Below, one piece after another: positions 1-9,739 of a DNA stretch of 64,000 nt (position 1 is its first letter; each line of letters starts with the position of its first letter). The stretch comes from Brachionus manjavacas (taxonomy: Eukaryota; Rotifera; Eurotatoria; Ploima; Brachionidae): assembly GCA_019054805.1 (NCBI GenBank), contig JAHQIY010000001.1, forward strand, positions 5,470,501-5,534,500, in the 5' to 3' direction. The position numbers were made by a program, and so were the translations under genes. The notes beneath the pieces were generated by a model. That model did no database searches, was not told where the DNA came from, and saw nothing but the letters and a program-made list of their open reading frames with translations.

Positions 1-746
1 TATATATAATATATTTATATATATATATATAATATATTTTAAATACAATTTAATATTATATCAATTTAATATACAATTTCAAAAATGAAAATTGATTTCA
101 ATTTCTAATTCCGATTATTATTGTAGCGATAATAAAATGCATTACTATAATGTGAAATATTTCGATTATTTTATGTTTCATTTGGACTTTTAACAGAAAT
201 TATTTGCGAGGAACGAGCGGTGCGTGACGAGCATATTAAGCATAGACACACGTTAATAAAAACAAATACTGAATAGTTATAAAAAAAATCCTGGACGTAA
301 ATCGTCAATAGAGTATACACATTAATTGATAAATTACATGTTATTTTTAACTTTTTCGAAACTAAAAAATTATAAAAAACATGCAAATAAAACATAACAT
401 TAAAGTTAAAGGTTAACACCTCGTTACTAGCAATTATAAAGCCCTGATTCCCTATCTTTTGCAAAACTGTAAATTTAAAATAAATGGTAGCATTTGAATT
501 GACTTCAATTTTTTTTTGAAAAAAAGTCATTTCAAAGACTTAATAAAAACTATCTAGAACGACAAAAAAATGATATGATCGCCAGAATAACTTGATGGAA
601 CGATAAAAATTCAAAAAATTAATAAGTCATTATTGAGTCAAGTCGAACGACTTTTTTTGAAAAAAAATTTATTTTTTAAAAAATATTTGTTTCCTAAGCT
701 AAATCATCAAATTTTATTTTTAAACGAAAAAAAAAATCTTATTTAC
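1..746. other. AT-rich sequence, presumed NIPBL intron 1
   Basis: No coding exon is recognised here. The first 60 bases are a TA-rich low-complexity run. Because the NIPBL exon next door ends at a splice donor (minus strand, GT at 746-745), this stretch is most simply the start of the following intron. A 119-codon minus-strand reading frame at 171-530 shows no similarity to the next part of NIPBL. Confidence 0.4.
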
Positions 747-1778
747 CTCATTCATAATGTGTAGTGATCGTATTCCATCTTTGATGTTGAAAAAAATCAA
801 ATTTTGCAATTTGAGCAAATTTTCTTTTCTAACAAGATTGATAGATGAATAAGTGTACATTTTGAATGCTTCTTGAGCCATTTCCGCACATAGTTGACGG
901 CTTATCAAATACTCGCTGGGAATGTCTTGATCCAAGTCTTTGTTAGTGATCATTTGTTGCAAATCGTTCTCGAAAGAGTCTAATAAATCTTCTAGCAATT
1001 GACTAAACCGTTTCAACGAGTGATGCTCGTTGGGTTGATCGGGCTCTTTTTTTTGACGCACAGGCATCATTTTACTAGGCGTTTTATCGGGATTTTTTTT
1101 TTTCAACCTCAATTCATCTTCACTCTCACTCGATTCTCCTTTAATAGTGGCTTTCGGCGCTCTCGTCCGCCTAGAACCCATAACATCATAGCCCTCTGCC
1201 GCCAACTGCTCGATTAACTCGGGTGTAAAGTCATCAGGCAGGTTTTTATTAGTTTTTTTGTAAAAACTATTCGGTTTGATTGTTTCTTTTTCAACCTTTG
1301 GCTTTGATTCTATTTTGACAGTTTTGAGCGATTCCCTGCTCTCATCATTTACTTTAGGGCTCTCTTCAATAAATTGGACATCAGAAAATTTGTTGGAAAA
1401 AATGCTCCGGTCTTTTTTGATTAAGGACTTTAATAGAGGTGGAAAGGGAATATTTTTTTTTTCATCGTGATGAATGAATTCTATTTTGGAAGTGTCAACT
1501 TGTTTTATCAGAGAGTATATTGATTCGACAAACGAATTTTCAGCGTTGTTTGTGAGTTTGAACGAGTGGTCTTGATAACAGTCATCAACAATTGAAAGTG
1601 AGTCAAAGTTGATGTCCGTGTCTAAGTCAAGGAGTCGTTTGTCAATTGGTCTAACAAAAGGAAGCTCTTTTAATGTGTCGCTTAAATTCGATATGGAGCT
1701 AAAACTGAGTATGGGAACGGAGGGAATCGTGTGGCTAGTTGAGCTTATTTCACATGGCGATGTTGAGGAAATTGACAT
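747..1778 (-). CDS. NIPBL: NIPBL/Nipped-B/SCC2 cohesin loader, N-terminal coding exon (partial gene)
   Basis: NIPBL loads cohesin onto chromatin as a complex with MAU2; its N-terminus is the MAU2-binding part. The predicted 344 residues start at a Met at 1778 and stay open to a consensus donor (GAG|GTAAAT, exon end 747). Family matches I can see, from remembered animal NIPBL sequences: an N-terminal block around residues 22-45 (VPILSFSSISNLSDTLKELP) aligns with the NIPBL start; a block around residues 83-130 (FVESIYSLIKQVDTSKIEF) matches the next conserved stretch; a C-terminal block with IPSEYLISRQLCAEMAQEA and NIKDGIRSL matches the segment before the HEAT repeats. The middle is charged, low-complexity and serine-rich, as in the family. 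The HEAT-repeat exons must lie to the left, outside the window. A minus-strand frame continues past the donor to 720 but those residues are intronic. Intronless fusion of these N-terminal parts in one exon is compact compared with vertebrates. Confidence 0.85.
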
Positions 1779-1989
1779 ATTGAAAATTTATGATTTTGAA
1801 TTCTATATTTTTTTTCATTTTATATTTTTTTTGATGCTGTTAATAATTTTATCGAAAAGATGATGCAATTATTTTAGTCTTGAAAAATTAGTGTAATTTA
1901 TTAATGAAAAAAATCGATTAACTAAATATTCAATGAATTTAATTTAAATAAATAAAGATTAATATACATTTAAGATTTCGATTTTTCTC

Positions 1990-2690
1990 TACGAAACAAA
2001 TTGATTTAATTCTTGACCTTGTTGTTAAGAGTATTGAAAATAGTTTTATCATGACTATTTCTGGATTTTTGGAACATTTTTCTGGCTTTGTTTTTTTCCT
2101 TAATTAGGTCCCTGATGAATTTAGGTAGAATGAGGTAGGAGTTTCTTCCCTAATCCTAATTTCAGAAGTGGCTTCTTGGATGGATTTTTGAATGCAGTTT
2201 GTGACAGATTTGTCAAGGTCAGCACAGCTAATGATTTCTTCGTGAGTTAAAAGAGGTGAATTTATGATTAAGCTTCAGAACAGTTTATCCATATTTAGTT
2301 TCATAATATTTTTACTTAGCTCAAAGTCCTGACCGAATTTGCTTATATCGATGAGATCGATGCTTATAGGGATGTGATCACTGCTTAAAGTTGTGTATGA
2401 TTCTGAAGATTTAAAATAAGAGATAAGTGAAGAAGAAATCAGGATAAGATCAAGAATAGCCCCATAGCCAGGTAAATGAGGTGGGAGAAATGTCGGGCTA
2501 TCATTATTGGTAATAAGTAAATTTGAGTCTTCTCTGTCGAGATAGTTGAAAAAATCAAAGCCTGCTTGATTCATTTTACGGGAATGCAAGCGAGGATGAT
2601 GTAGGTTAAGATCCCCTAAGATAATAAGCTTATCAAAATTTCTTTCTAGTAATTTGATTAGATCTATATTGATCAGTTTCATTTATTTTT
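1990..2690 (-). mobile_element. LINE fragment: endonuclease domain end and linker
   Basis: The minus strand reads as the AP-endonuclease (EEP) domain of a non-LTR retrotransposon: LIILGDLNLHHPRLHS (metal-binding/catalytic region) around 2590-2640, and SSDHIPISIDLI (the conserved SDH motif) around 2355-2390. After a frameshift near 2275 the frame continues as the linker between endonuclease and reverse transcriptase (LPKFIRDLIKEKNKARKMF, about 2070-2130). There are stops and shifts, so this is a dead fragment. Weak homology (KSLSNKRTELFNF) continues upstream to about 2770. No reverse transcriptase is attached here. Confidence 0.8.
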
Positions 2691-2769
2691 TTAAAAAATA
2701 TGAATATCGTTGCTGGAAATAAAATTAAACAGTTCAGTTCTCTTGTTAGATAAAGATTTACTGTTGATG

Positions 2770-3318
2770 TGTTCTATTCTGAGCATTATCAGGAGTAAGT
2801 ACATTCTTAAGTTTGTTTATAGAAGACTGAACTAGTATACTTTTATTTTCCGGCGGGGTAATAGGTAAATGTTTTTTGACCAAGAGGGGAGTCTCACATC
2901 AGGTCAATAAGCTGGTTTAATTAGGTTCTTTATGTTTTTTTAAATCTCAAGTTTTTAAAAACAAAATTTACTAGAGACATAGTAACCTTCACGAAAACGG
3001 AAATACCAATTCCTTCTTTCCACCTTTTAATTCAGTCGATCTCTTAACAATATAAAATAAATTTATTTCAAAATAATTACAGATATTTTAGACTAGCTTC
3101 AAATGAGATCATTGTTTGTTTGGCATTATTTGACGCGTTAGTGTAAAATGAGTTTAAGATACCGGAGTTAAATTTGTCGAATTTAAAGGTACAAATAGTA
3201 GACAATTTTGAGTAAAAACATTATTGATCATATTTAAAGATTCTTTGAGTTTTTAGGATGCCAGACATGTGGATATACAAACATTTAAAACTTATTGTAA
3301 TAATCAATTAATTAAATA
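2770..3318. other. AT-rich spacer, nothing recognised
   Basis: No reading frame, tRNA-like structure or clear repeat is seen. The left edge may still contain decayed LINE endonuclease sequence from the neighbouring fragment. Confidence 0.3.
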
Positions 3319-3326
3319 ATCAAAAT

Positions 3327-3780
3327 CAGAGTTGTTTAAAAGTCACAAGTCCAAGTCCGGAATTTTTTTTTTTTCAAAAATCCGAGAAAAGACTTTAAAT
3401 TTTTTTTTCAAAAGTAATGTGTTTTACGTTTTTTTTTAGTTTTTTTTCCAAAAGTCCAAAAACTTAGCAATTTTTTTTTGCGATGAATATAATAACTAGA
3501 GAATTCTAAAATTGTGTTATATTAATAATTGTCCAAATTTTGGTTGATTTGGATAAAAGGTCAATTTTTTAAACATTTCTAAAATTATACAAAATTCACT
3601 TTTTAAATATATGTGCCTTTTTTAATTATTATTTAGATCAATTTTTTAAAGAAAATACTCATTTAAATCTCTCTCATCTTTAGGTCAGACACATTACTTT
3701 TGCAAATAAAAAAAAAAAGTCCGTATTTGGACTTTTTTATGATGAATTGGACTTAAATTTGGGACTTTTAAAAAACTCTG
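3327..3780. mobile_element. hAT-like MITE with perfect 8-bp target duplication
   Basis: The element starts CAGAGTTGTTTAAAAGTC and ends with the inverted form (complement reads CAGAGTTTTTTAAAAGTC). It is flanked on both sides by ATCAAAAT (3319-3326 and 3781-3788), a perfect 8-bp direct repeat. Eight-base duplications and CA-starting ends are typical of the hAT superfamily. The 454-bp interior is A/T homopolymer-rich and holds no transposase, so it is non-autonomous. The same terminal motif recurs at 31376, 40474 and 62829. Confidence 0.8.
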
Positions 3781-3789
3781 ATCAAAATG

Positions 3790-4178
3790 TATATTTATTT
3801 ATTTATTTATTGAAATGAATTAACCTCCTTTAAAGAAAAGTAAAAAAAATAAAAATAATTTTTTTTTCTTTAAATGAAAAATTATTACCAAAAAATAAAA
3901 TTATACAAATAAAAAAGAAACATTAGTTCGAAAATGGAAAAAGGCATGAAAGTTAGTAAGCAAGATTATTTGGACCAAAATTCATGAATTCCTTTTATTT
4001 TGAATTAGCTCATTTAGGAAAGTTCTGTAATGTTTTAATTTTAAATTGCAAAGACATAACTAAATTGAATCAGATATACCATCATTAGAAATCAGATTAA
4101 TCTTAAGATTTTCTTTAAGTTGGTTTGTACTTACTGTAATTTTTGAGGTTTCAATTTTAAAGTACTTGGAAATAAGTA
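3790..4178. other. AT-rich spacer with TTTA repeats
   Basis: Begins with a short TTTA/TTTAT run near 3793-3810, which may be a decayed LINE tail. Nothing else is recognised. Confidence 0.3.
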
Positions 4179-4690
4179 CTAAGTCAGAGGAAAAAGATTT
4201 ATTAGAGGGGGGTCATTAAGCATATATTTTAAAAATTGTGATGATAGATAATTATATTTAATTGTATCAATAAAAGTTAGTTTTGAAAATAGATAAAGTT
4301 CATCAAAGTTGAATACTTTCAGTACTTTTAAGACTCGTGAAATGTGACAATAGGCTTTTAGACCAAACATTTGTCTAATTAAGTTGTTTTTTAATTTATT
4401 TATTGAATCCTTTGTGGTCGAATTAAGAGTGAGAGCCTCAAGACCATATGTGAATTTAGATAAGCAATATGTTTTGTATATAAATGATTTGTATTTAGGT
4501 GAAGAGGAAGGACTATTTTTAGTCAGAAGATACGAAATTCCAAAAAAGCTGCTCTAAACTTTTTTAAAATTTACAACTGCCTGTGTGTTAAGGTCAAGAT
4601 TAGAATCTATAATGAATCCTAAGTATTCTAACTGATGATATAATGTTATCGGAAGATTGTAAAACAAATGAGTTCATAGATTTGGAATTT
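4179..4690 (-). mobile_element. LINE fragment: region C-terminal to reverse transcriptase
   Basis: Reading the minus strand from about 4690 down to 4179 gives the typical tail of a non-LTR retrotransposon ORF2: LEYLGFIIDSNLDLN, then SFIYKTYCLSKFTYGLEAL, then RQMFGLKAYCHISRV. A stop interrupts near 4555. The order (YLG motif, KTYxxxxxTYGLEAL, FGLK) fits the thumb region after the palm domain. The family differs from LINE-A and LINE-B in this window. It is a decayed fragment on the same strand as the endonuclease piece at 1990-2690 and may come from the same insertion, now split by the MITE at 3327. Confidence 0.7.
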
Positions 4691-4699
4691 CATTTTTAA

Positions 4700-5278
4700 T
4701 TTTGTAAAATTTAACAATAAAAAGAAACTCAAAATTTTTGGCAATCATGAATTTTTATTTTTATTTCAAAATTTAAGTTCTAAAAGAATATTGTTAGTTT
4801 GCAAAAAAAATAAAAAAAAAGGATTTTCTATGTTTTAATTTACTTGAGGGACCAATTTCGATAGATCTCAAAAATAAAATATGACTTATCTGTTTTCTTT
4901 ATAACATTTTCATTTCTTCACTCCAATTCCTCAGAATTTGTTAGATATTCTACTATTGAAAACTGTTTAATGAAAAAAGTATTTTCTGAATCAAAAAAAT
5001 ATACACAGTTCAAAATATTTTTTATTTGTATATTTTGGCGTTTTGATTCTTATTTATAACAAAAATGGAAATAATATCTAAATGAAATCTAAAGATTGAT
5101 TAAGAGAACTGCTTATTTAAGAAAGCTATTGTTTTAGGTCTCATTAGTTTTGGTTTGCATCCTACACTATTTATAAGCTTTCTCCACTTTCTTCTTCTTA
5201 TATTTCAGAAAATCATTTATTTACTTTTGATTTTCAGCAATTATAAAATCATTTCGCTTTATTTTTTAAATTTTATTT
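4700..5278. other. AT-rich spacer downstream of H4
   Basis: No gene is recognised. At 5050-5058 there is a TATTTATAAC motif (complement GTTATAAATA) identical to the one in the H4 promoter at 5716-5725, but no histone frame follows it on either strand; it may be a decayed promoter or chance. Confidence 0.25.
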
Positions 5279-5294
5279 GGCCCTGAAAAGGGCC
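5279..5294 (-). terminator. histone 3'-end stem-loop of H4
   Basis: On the minus strand this reads GGCCCTTTTCAGGGCC: a 6-bp GC-rich stem closed by a four-base TTTC loop, the animal replication-dependent histone 3' processing signal bound by SLBP. It lies 35 bases past the H4 stop codon. It implies that the mRNA is cleaved without a poly(A) tail. Confidence 0.92.
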
Positions 5295-5329
5295 GGGAGT
5301 TTTGATTTGGAAATTGAAGTAATGTTGCA

Positions 5330-5659
<330 letters not shown>

Positions 5660-5715
5660 TTATTTTAAAGATTGAAAAATATTTTTTAATTGATCTTCAG
5701 TGCAGAATAAATTTT

Positions 5716-5723
5716 TATTTATA
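5716..5723 (-). promoter_or_regulatory. TATA box of H4
   Basis: The minus strand reads TATAAATA, about 75 bases before the H4 start codon. A CACT-type start region lies about 25-30 bases downstream (near 5692-5698). The placement fits a histone core promoter; this is sequence-based inference only. Confidence 0.65.
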
Positions 5724-5729
5724 ACAAAA

Positions 5730-6120
5730 AAAGCCATTTTTATTATTATTTATAATTTGACCTTTTGTTTTAGCAAAAACCAATCCAGTCTGTTTAATAA
5801 TTGTGCATAATAAAAATGCTCTATTTAATTTAACTCACTAGTTATTCAGGAACAATCAGAAAAATCAACTTATGTGCCACATGTAACAATCTTTTTTTAG
5901 TAAAAGAAAAAATAACTAAAAGAAACATTGCCTAATTTGTCTTATATTTTTTATTTTTTTTTCTCTTCTATTTTATTTTTTCAGTTCTTTTCTTGTTTTG
6001 TAATTAAAAAAAAACTCCTAGTTCGGCTTGAGTCGGTTTGATTCGGTTTGGTTCAAAAAAAAAAAAAAAAAAAACTTATGAGATAATAATTTTATTTTAT
6101 GTTTCTTATTTTTGTTTTTT
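5730..6120. other. AT-rich H4 upstream region with poly-A runs
   Basis: Contains T-rich stretches, an A20-type run near 6055-6075, and a small repeat of GGTTTGATTCGGTTTGG type around 6028-6052. No gene is recognised. Confidence 0.3.
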
Positions 6121-6138
6121 GAAAAATTTTATTTAAGC

Positions 6139-6166
6139 TTGGCAAAGGAGCGAAAGCTCGAGCCAA
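6139..6166 (+). repeat. LINE 3'-terminal stem-loop, TTGGC/GCCAA variant
   Basis: Outer stem TTGGC (6139-6143) pairs with GCCAA (6162-6166); inner stem GAGC (6148-6151) pairs with GCTC (6156-6159) around a GAAA loop. A TATTTATTTATTT tail follows directly. The layout equals that of the LINE-A end at 6351-6379, but the outer stem has a different sequence, so the pairing rather than the bases is kept. Confidence 0.65.
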
Positions 6167-6350
6167 TATTTATTTATTTATTTATTTAAATAAAGACGTT
6201 TATCATCATCATAACAATCTTTTCCAATTTATTATGTCTTTTCAACTTTCATTTTTTTAGCTTATTACTCTATTTTGATTCTTTTTTTTTATCTAATTTT
6301 ATTAACTTTAATTTTATTTTTTTTTATTTTTTTATTTTATTTTTAATTTA

Positions 6351-6379
6351 TTCTGAAGGAGCTTTAGCTCGGTACAGAA
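6351..6379 (+). repeat. LINE-A 3'-terminal stem-loop
   Basis: Outer stem TTCTG (6351-6355) pairs with CAGAA (6375-6379); inner stem GAGC (6359-6362) pairs with GCTC (6367-6370) around TTTA. It is followed by AAACAAATAAATAAAA. The same structure is found at the end of the minus-strand LINE-A copy at 54066-54094. It marks the 3' end of one insertion immediately before the next LINE-A fragment. Confidence 0.75.
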
Positions 6380-6414
6380 AACAAATAAATAAAAATAATA
6401 AAAAACGACGAACG

Positions 6415-7485
6415 TTTGAAATTCTTTTATTCCTTATTCAAAAAATTGTAGAATCATTTAATAGAAAGAAAAAAGTTTGTTCCCTTTTTTTGGATATCCC
6501 CAAAGCGTTTGATAGGGTTTGGCACGATGGTTTTTTTTTAACCTAATATAAATGAACCTTCTCCCTCTTTCCTAATACATTAGATTAATTCATTCTTAGA
6601 CTCAAGATCATTTAAAGTAAATGTAAATGTTCATTTAAGAGATAACCTTATTACTGCAGTTTTTCCTCAAGGCTCAGTAATCAGTCCATTACTTTTATGT
6701 ATTTCGATCAATTAAATACCTAAAAGAAATAAACAAATAGCGAATACTTTCTTCTTTTTGCTGACGACTTGGTCACATATAACATATACTTAGACAAATT
6801 AGGAATATGGCCCTTCAAGTGGAAGATGAAAATGTCTGTTGAATAGTCTTGCTTCATTTTCTTCACTAAATATAACAAGTCAAATATTGACTTAAATTTA
6901 AAGATATAATAAAATTGAGAGTCTTGAGAAAATCAAGTTCTTAAGTATAAAATTTGATTCATAATTAACCTTTACCCCAATGGTTGATGAAATAAAACAG
7001 CGTTGTAATTCACGGTTTAATTAAATAAAAATATTGTCAAACAAAAAATGGTATTTTTACTATTGCACAGTGTGAAACCCATATAAATCTTTAATTATAA
7101 TTGATTACTCTTTTCCATGTCTGAATTCACTTTCAGATACAAACATTAAAAAAATTCAAGTCTAAAATAAATCAGCAGTTCGTTTTATACTAAAAATAAA
7201 TTATCTGCATCATGTACTTGCAATATGGTGCATCATGAGGCCCTTAATAAACTTAAACTCTAAATTGTCTCTAATCGACTTTTTCAATTGAGCGAAAAAT
7301 ATGTAGCGGAAGAACTGCGTCATTCTGATGCATTGGTTGTCAAGGTGGTTGATGAATTTAAAGCGGTCTTTGAACCAAGATATGTCGAATACCCGACTTC
7401 ATTGCGTGATTGCTATCTTACTATTTCTTCTTTCTTTCATGGACTGTCCAATACTTAAAAATATATCCAATACTTCAATATTTTT
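6415..7485 (+). mobile_element. LINE-A copy, decayed reverse transcriptase and C-terminal region
   Basis: With several frame changes the plus strand reads QKIVESFNRKKKVCS and KAFDRVWHDG (palm motif, about 6440-6535), then FPQGSVISPLL (about 6660-6700), then FADDLVTYN with the intact catalytic DD pair (about 6757-6785), and finally the C-terminal block with SNRLFQLSEKYV and EYPTSLRDCYLTISSFF (about 7270-7440). The insertion sits between the H4 and H2B genes. Many stops; not functional. Confidence 0.85.
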
Positions 7486-7824
7486 CCTATATTGAAGAGT
7501 AAAATCATGTCTCCAGCAAGAATTGTAAAACAAGGCCACTATATATATTTCTTATATCTGAAGGCTATTTAGCTTGACACAGATAAACAAACAACTAATT
7601 AAAAATTTATGATTGCTTGATTCAAAGTTTAAATGTAATTAAACCGTGTTTTTTTCATTCCGTTTCAAGAAAAAAGTTATATCTAATAGAAAAAAGTTTT
7701 ATTCAAAAAAATGCTTGATAAATAATTTTCATTTTAAAATTTGATTTAGCAGATTAAAAAATTTAAATTCAAACTTCATTATAAAAGAACATAATAAATT
7801 TGCTATATTTTTTAGGGTATGATT

Positions 7825-7840
7825 GGCCTTGAAAAAGGCC
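7825..7840 (-). terminator. histone 3'-end stem-loop of H2B
   Basis: The minus strand reads GGCCTTTTTCAAGGCC, 31 bases beyond the H2B stop. Stem, loop and spacing match the histone pre-mRNA processing signal. The H2A copy at 9039-9054 is identical in sequence. Confidence 0.92.
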
Positions 7841-7871
7841 GGGGTTATTAATTGAAAAAAATCTGATTTTT

Positions 7872-8240
7872 TTATTTGGAACTGGTGTATTTGGTTACAG
7901 CTTTAGTTCCTTCGCTAACCGCATGCTTGGCCAATTCACCTGGTAAAAGAAGACGAACTGATGTTTGAATTTCACGACTCGAGATGGTCGAACGACCATT
8001 GTGAGTCGAAAGTTTAGATGCTTCAGAAGCTATTCTTTCAAAAATGTCATTGACAAACGAATTCATTATGCTCATGGCTTTGCTTGACACACCAGTATCC
8101 GGATGGACTTGTTTCAAAACTTTGTAAATGTACACTGAATAAGTTTCCTTTCTTTTCTTTCTTCGTTTTCCATCTCCTTTCGCTCCTTTGACTGGTTTTA
8201 CGGCTTTTTTGGCTCCTTTGCTTGGCGTTTTTGGGGGCAT
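7872..8240 (-). CDS. H2B: histone H2B
   Basis: Core histone that dimerises with H2A. The 122-residue product has a lysine-rich tail ([19 protein letters not shown]), then the typical [39 protein letters not shown], and the ending [20 protein letters not shown] followed by TSSK. Length and blocks are canonical. No intron. The start Met at 8240 is the only one before the basic tail. It is transcribed away from H2A; the shared 381-bp gap holds an octamer (8485-8492). Confidence 0.98.
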   Translation of the reverse strand: MPPKTPSKGAKKAVKPVKGAKGDGKRRKKRKETYSVYIYKVLKQVHPDTGVSSKAMSIMNSFVNDIFERIASEASKLSTHNGRSTISSREIQTSVRLLLPGELAKHAVSEGTKAVTKYTSSK

Positions 8241-8484
8241 TTCTTCTTTTGTTGAATCAAATGTTAATTATTTTTCTTGACATGTTCCAAAACTTGCTAT
8301 GATATTTAATTCAGAATTTTGAATAGAAATATTATGAACAAAATCAAAAGAGTCAAAAGTTCAAGGTTGTAAATAGAGTTGTTCGAAATTTTTAAAAAAT
8401 TTTGACCGGAAATATTTTTTGGATCCAATCTAACAATTGAATGTTTATAATTGGTTTAATCGAATCGATTTGACCTCTGTTTTT

Positions 8485-8492
8485 ATGCAAAT
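8485..8492 (-). promoter_or_regulatory. histone octamer ATTTGCAT
   Basis: The minus strand reads ATTTGCAT exactly, the POU/Oct-factor site known from H2B promoters. It lies 130 bases before the H2A start and 245 before the H2B start. One exact 8-mer is expected by chance only rarely in 381 bases, though AT-richness raises that chance. Confidence 0.55.
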
Positions 8493-8546
8493 TAAGTTTA
8501 AACTAAAATATTTATTGTGAATAAATTTCTAATTTTGCTTTAATAA

Positions 8547-8555
8547 TATAAATAG
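8547..8555 (+). promoter_or_regulatory. TATA box of H2A
   Basis: TATAAATAG, about 70 bases before the H2A start codon, the same distance as the TATA box of H4 from its start. Confidence 0.7.
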
Positions 8556-8621
8556 ATCCACTTTTCAATTAAAAAAGAATAAATATTCTAATTCAATCTA
8601 CCAAGCAAACAAGGAAGCAAA

Positions 8622-9010
8622 ATGTCAGGACGAGGCAAAGGAGGAAAAGTAAGAGCCAAAGGCAAAACAAGGTCGTCGAGAGCTGGTCTTCAATTTCCAG
8701 TGGGTCGTATTCATAGACTGTTGAGAAAAGGTCATTATGCCGAGAGAGTTGGTGCCGGTGCTCCAGTCTACTTGGCTGCTGTTCTAGAATACTTGAGTGC
8801 TGAGATTCTCGAACTAGCCGGCAACGCTGCAAGAGACAACAAAAAACAAGAATCATACCGCGTCACTTGCAGTTGGCCATTCGAAATGACGAAGAATTGA
8901 ACAAGTTGTTGTCTGGTGTAACAATAGCCCAAGGTGGTGTATTGCCAAACATTCAATCAATTCTATTGCCAAAGAAAGCTGAAGAAGGTCCAAGTTCAAA
9001 AGCCGAATAA
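8622..9010 (+). CDS. H2A: histone H2A with a one-base frameshift
   Basis: Core histone partner of H2B. The first 76 or so residues are canonical (MSGRGKGGK start, [45 protein letters not shown]). At the A-run 8841-8846 (six A) the frame breaks: the expected next residues [19 protein letters not shown] appear in the +1 frame and continue canonically ([18 protein letters not shown]) to a stop at 9008-9010. A seventh A would restore an H2A of usual length. Uninterrupted, the first frame ends at 8900 after 92 codons. The rest, the TATA box and the stem-loop look unharmed, which favours a homopolymer sequencing error or a very recent mutation over an old pseudogene. I cannot tell which. Confidence 0.93.
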
Positions 9011-9038
9011 GCATTAAAATTTATGTTTTAAACCCCCA

Positions 9039-9054
9039 GGCCTTTTTCAAGGCC
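9039..9054 (+). terminator. histone 3'-end stem-loop of H2A
   Basis: GGCCTTTTTCAAGGCC, 28 bases after the H2A stop; identical to the stem-loop of H2B on the other strand. Confidence 0.93.
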
Positions 9055-9059
9055 AGACA

Positions 9060-9628
9060 AAATCTAATAATTAAAGCAATTTAAAAGCATTACAAAAATA
9101 TCTTCCAACTTATTATAGCCAACTGTTTCGTATGAGAAAGACTTAGATATTAAGTCATATTAAATTTTTTCTTAATTTTCAATTTGACCTCTTATCGCAA
9201 AGATTTAAAATGCTGTAAACAAAAATTATTATTTATCTAGCAATGAAACCTAAAAAAGTGATTTTTATTAAACTTATAAAAACAAAATTTTTTTCGATAT
9301 CTTTTTGATTTTCTTTCAAACATTAACATTTAAGAGAAAATATAATTAATTAATATTTTTAATAATTAAAATTCTTAATAATGTGCTGAAACCAACCATT
9401 TCAAAACCAATCAACGATTAATTAGTTTTTAATCGGAATCTATTTAACTTCGTGCTGAAATATAAAACGAATTTGTGGAAATTTTTAGGAATAATGTTAG
9501 AGAACACAAGTAAGGTAGAAAAAATTAAAATGGCTAGTATGTCATAGGTCTTTTAAATATTCAAATATAAAGCAAAGGCTAGAAGTGGTTTTTATTTAAA
9601 AAATTGTCTTTTCTACTTAAAAAAAAAA
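9060..9628. other. AT-rich spacer, nothing recognised
   Basis: Short open frames only; no histone H3 or H1 sequence is seen here on either strand. Confidence 0.4.
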
Positions 9629-9630
9629 CT

Positions 9631-9731
9631 AGCCTGTATAGTCGAATGATTTGTGTGTTAGTCATGCAAGCAAAAAATCAAGGACTAAAAACCCGCTGAG
9701 AGTGAAAAAAATCTTCAAAATATCTCTGCAG
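9631..9731 (+). repeat. tRNA-derived SINE-like repeat, copy 1
   Basis: A tRNA-like head (AGCCTGTATAGTCGAATGAT, with an A-box-like TAGTCGAATGA one mismatch from consensus) is followed about 45 bases later by a B-box-like GGACTAAAAACCC and a conserved tail, CCGCTGAGAGTG plus A-run plus ATCTTCAAAATAT. Head and tail both recur at 17088-17195, but there with opposite relative orientation. The tRNA origin is inference from spacing and motifs. Confidence 0.5.
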
Positions 9732-9739
9732 AATAGCTA

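Larger units (their letters stand above)
8241..8621. promoter_or_regulatory. divergent H2B/H2A promoter region
   Basis: The 381 bases between two head-to-head histone starts. A clear TATA box for H2A is present; none as clear is visible for H2B (candidate TTAAATATC on the minus strand near 8302-8312). Paired H2A-H2B divergence is common in animal histone clusters. Confidence 0.7.

Noticed and set aside
171-530. 119-codon minus-strand reading frame next to the NIPBL exon
   Set aside because: Composition is Phe/Ile/Asn-rich as in random AT-rich DNA, and it does not resemble the next segment of NIPBL.
5041-5060. Second histone promoter (TATAAATA in H4-like context)
   Set aside because: No histone coding sequence follows on either strand; the motif is easy to find in AT-rich DNA.
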